In this document: positions 39,775-41,617 of the stretch, piece after piece
How positions within the stretch are numbered: position 1 is the stretch's first letter
Layout: every line of letters starts with the position of its first letter
From: Candidatus Cryptobacteroides intestinigallinarum
GTDB taxonomy: Bacteria; Bacteroidota; Bacteroidia; Bacteroidales; UBA932
DNA length: 41,617 bases
NCBI GenBank assembly: GCA_017694785.1
Contig: JADIMK010000073.1
Location: forward strand, 1 to 41,617
Reading direction: 5' to 3'
The notes under the pieces: model-generated
What the model was told of the DNA's origin: nothing
Databases searched by the model: none
What the model saw: the letters and a program-made list of their open reading frames with translations, nothing else
Position numbers and translations under genes: made by a program

Positions 39775-41617
39775 ATGGAACTGATATCGCTTGAAATAAA
39801 GAATATAGCATCGATAGAGTCTGCCTTCATAGACTTTTCTGCAGCTCCGCTCAAGGATGAGCCGATATTCCTTATATGCGGAGAGACCGGAGCCGGCAAA
39901 AGTACGATTCTTGATGCGGTCTGCCTTGCCCTGTACAATGATGCTCCCAGGCTTTCATCTGTGCAGCAGGACAGGCTGATAGATGATGCCGTGGCTCCTG
40001 GAAACCGTACTGAGGATGATACCCTTGGGACAAGGGATACCCGCCAGTTTCTGCGCAAAGGCTCAGGAGAAGGCTCTGTGACCCTCATCTTCTGTGGTTC
40101 AGATGGAGTGGAATATACATCATACTGGCATGTACGCAGGTCTCGTCTGCGTCCGGACGGACGTCTGCAGGATCTTGAACGTACATTGTCGTGGGGAGAC
40201 GGCAATTGCCTGAGCAGCAGGAAAGATGTGGACGAAAAGATCAGGCAGGTCACAGGCATGAACTTCAACCAGTATTGCCGGACATCGATGCTTGCCCAGG
40301 GCGAGTTCTCGAAATTCCTCAAGAGTTCCGATACGGAGAAGGCCGATATTCTGGAGAAACTGACAAGGACGGACATATATTCCCGTCTCGGAGCCCGTAT
40401 ATTCCAGAGGACCAATGAACTGAAGGCAGGCTGCCGCAGGATGCAGGACAAGATATCATCGATAACTCTGATGTCTGAAGAAGACAAGGAAAAAGCCAGG
40501 CAGAGGATCTCCGGGCTCAATGCTGAAGCGGCTGAAGTCCTGTCGGCTTCAAAAGGGACAGCTGCCAAGCTGCAGAGCATCAGGAGATATTCCGAACTTG
40601 CCGGCAAAGTGGCCGAGGCGAAGAAAAGTGTACTTGAATCAGAGTCTGTGCTCAGTTCTGAAGCATTCAAGGCTGATGTCAGCCTGTGTTCGGAATGGGA
40701 CAGGACTGCCCAGCTGAGGGTGCAGTCAGGACAGGTTCACCAGCTGGAGCAGGATCTCCGGCAGAAGAATAGTGAAGCGGAAGGAAAGCTTTCCGTATTT
40801 CTTTCCCTATGCAAGGAGACCTATGCCGCCCGCAGGGAGCTTGAATCGCTTGAGGCAAGGGGGCGGGAACTGTCGGAGGATATGGCCAGAATGTCGGCGC
40901 ACCAGAGATTGTTTGAAGAGAGCACTTCTGTAGCTGACTGGCTTGAAACAGTCGCCCGTTCAGAAGAAGAGAGAAAGAAACTGTCCGCAAAACTGGAAGA
41001 TGGGGCTGTCCTGCAGAAAAAGTTCGAGGAAGATATAAAGGCTGCCCAGGAAAGGCTTGATGCTATGGGACTCAGGAAGAAGACTCTGCAGGCAGATCTT
41101 TCTGAAAAACGGACCAGGATAGCGGAGGCGGACAAGGCCGGGAAGAGCAGACTCCGCGATGTCCTCTCGGACCGTGTCAGGAAGCTGACAGAAGTGCAGC
41201 ACAGCCTGGAATCTCTCAGAAGGCTGGAAACTGAGCGGAAACGTTGTGCTGAGACTCTGGCCGGATATGAGACACGGCTGAAGGCTGCGGTACAGGCTGC
41301 ATCCGACAGGGATTCTGCATTCTCCGCAGCAGACCTGGCGTATGCCGGTGCACGGGACCTGGCCGAGAGAATGAAGGACTCCGTCGGCAACTGGGCCAGG
41401 ATGGCAAGGATGAAGCTTCATGTAGGGGATATATGTCCCCTTTGCGGACAGGAAGTACATAAGCTTCTTACAGATAAGGATTTCGAACAGATGCTAGGTC
41501 CTGTACTGGATGACTTGCAGTCAAGGGAAAAGGTAAGGAAAGAGGCTGAGATCGCACGAAATGACGCGCACTCTGAAGTGACGGCGCTGACAAATAACCT
41601 TTCAGATGCTTCCAGGG
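39775..41617 (+). CDS. sbcC: Exonuclease subunit SbcC, cut by the right window edge
   Basis: The frame runs open from ATG 39775 to the end of the window (614 codons seen), covering the N-terminal ABC half and most of the first coiled coil of a protein normally about 1000 residues long. Walker A GETGAGKST is at 36-44, the Q-loop LAQGEFSKFLKS near 173-184, then a long charged coiled coil. The zinc-hook motif CPLC is at Cys554/Cys557, followed by the return helix. SbcC (Rad50 homologue) binds ATP and tethers DNA ends for SbcD. The C-terminal signature and Walker B motifs lie beyond the window. Confidence 0.95.
   Translation, partial: MELISLEIKNIASIESAFIDFSAAPLKDEPIFLICGETGAGKSTILDAVCLALYNDAPRLSSVQQDRLIDDAVAPGNRTEDDTLGTRDTRQFLRKGSGEGSVTLIFCGSDGVEYTSYWHVRRSRLRPDGRLQDLERTLSWGDGNCLSSRKDVDEKIRQVTGMNFNQYCRTSMLAQGEFSKFLKSSDTEKADILEKLTRTDIYSRLGARIFQRTNELKAGCRRMQDKISSITLMSEEDKEKARQRISGLNAEAAEVLSASKGTAAKLQSIRRYSELAGKVAEAKKSVLESESVLSSEAFKADVSLCSEWDRTAQLRVQSGQVHQLEQDLRQKNSEAEGKLSVFLSLCKETYAARRELESLEARGRELSEDMARMSAHQRLFEESTSVADWLETVARSEEERKKLSAKLEDGAVLQKKFEEDIKAAQERLDAMGLRKKTLQADLSEKRTRIAEADKAGKSRLRDVLSDRVRKLTEVQHSLESLRRLETERKRCAETLAGYETRLKAAVQAASDRDSAFSAADLAYAGARDLAERMKDSVGNWARMARMKLHVGDICPLCGQEVHKLLTDKDFEQMLGPVLDDLQSREKVRKEAEIARNDAHSEVTALTNNLSDASR

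Noticed and set aside
1..41617. tRNA or rRNA genes, CRISPR arrays, prophage or insertion sequences
   Set aside because: I examined the larger gene gaps and the repeats and saw no cloverleaf, array of spaced repeats, integrase or transposase.

Overview
The window is chromosomal DNA of a member of the Bacteroidota, most likely an uncultured gut-type Bacteroidales. Three things point there: promoter -7 boxes of the form TAnnTTTG in front of many genes, a complex I operon with fused nuoCD and no nuoEFG, and many secreted proteins seen only in this phylum. Base composition looks even along the window. There are no tRNA or rRNA genes, no CRISPR array, and no transposase or phage genes. Both edges cut a gene: a condensation/acyltransferase-like gene on the left and sbcC on the right.

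Layout. (1) 1-6670, plus strand: the cut condensation-like gene, a PgpH-type 7TM-HD phosphodiesterase, then trigger factor, clpP and clpX (protein folding and quality control). tig has its own well-formed promoter, and a strong hairpin sits between clpP and clpX. (2) 6742-8806, minus strand: a deoxynucleoside kinase and NADP-type glutamate dehydrogenase. (3) 9116-17880, plus strand: a tight run of ten genes. Two are cytoplasmic or membrane-associated (an SPFH/Band_7_1 protein with a GYF_2 tail and a stand-alone GYF_2 protein), two are integral membrane proteins (one with a zinc ribbon), and six are exported (one a lipoprotein; several look LPP20/CsgG-like). I read it as one trans-envelope system, and it is the best candidate here for something not yet described. 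(4) 17883-18443, minus: a hexapeptide acetyltransferase. (5) 18593-28585, minus: the nuoA-B-CD-H-I-J-K-L-M-N operon, closed by an intrinsic terminator. nuoL carries an in-frame TAG exactly where the conserved proton-pathway lysine (E. coli NuoL Lys229) should be. (6) 28702-34130: assorted genes, namely a small exported protein, an AEC transporter, a TRIC/UPF0126 channel, a lipoprotein nitroreductase, divergent mtgA and GH25 muramidase genes, and a DEDDh exonuclease. (7) 34452-35016: the scar of a large deletion that joins the first ~98 codons of a TolC-type gene to the last ~90 codons of an MFS efflux pump. (8) 35096-36926: an ECF sigma factor, a probable anti-sigma factor, and an exported protein with two TonB-plug-like segments. 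(9) 36927-37268: no gene, but a 147-bp element bounded by 16-bp inverted repeats. (10) 37269-41617: a NimA-like flavoprotein (minus), then sodB, sbcD and sbcC (plus), which link superoxide defence and DNA-break repair.

All functions are read from motifs and gene order alone; no database search was run. Starts were chosen by conserved N-termini, signal peptides, promoter position and overlap with neighbours.
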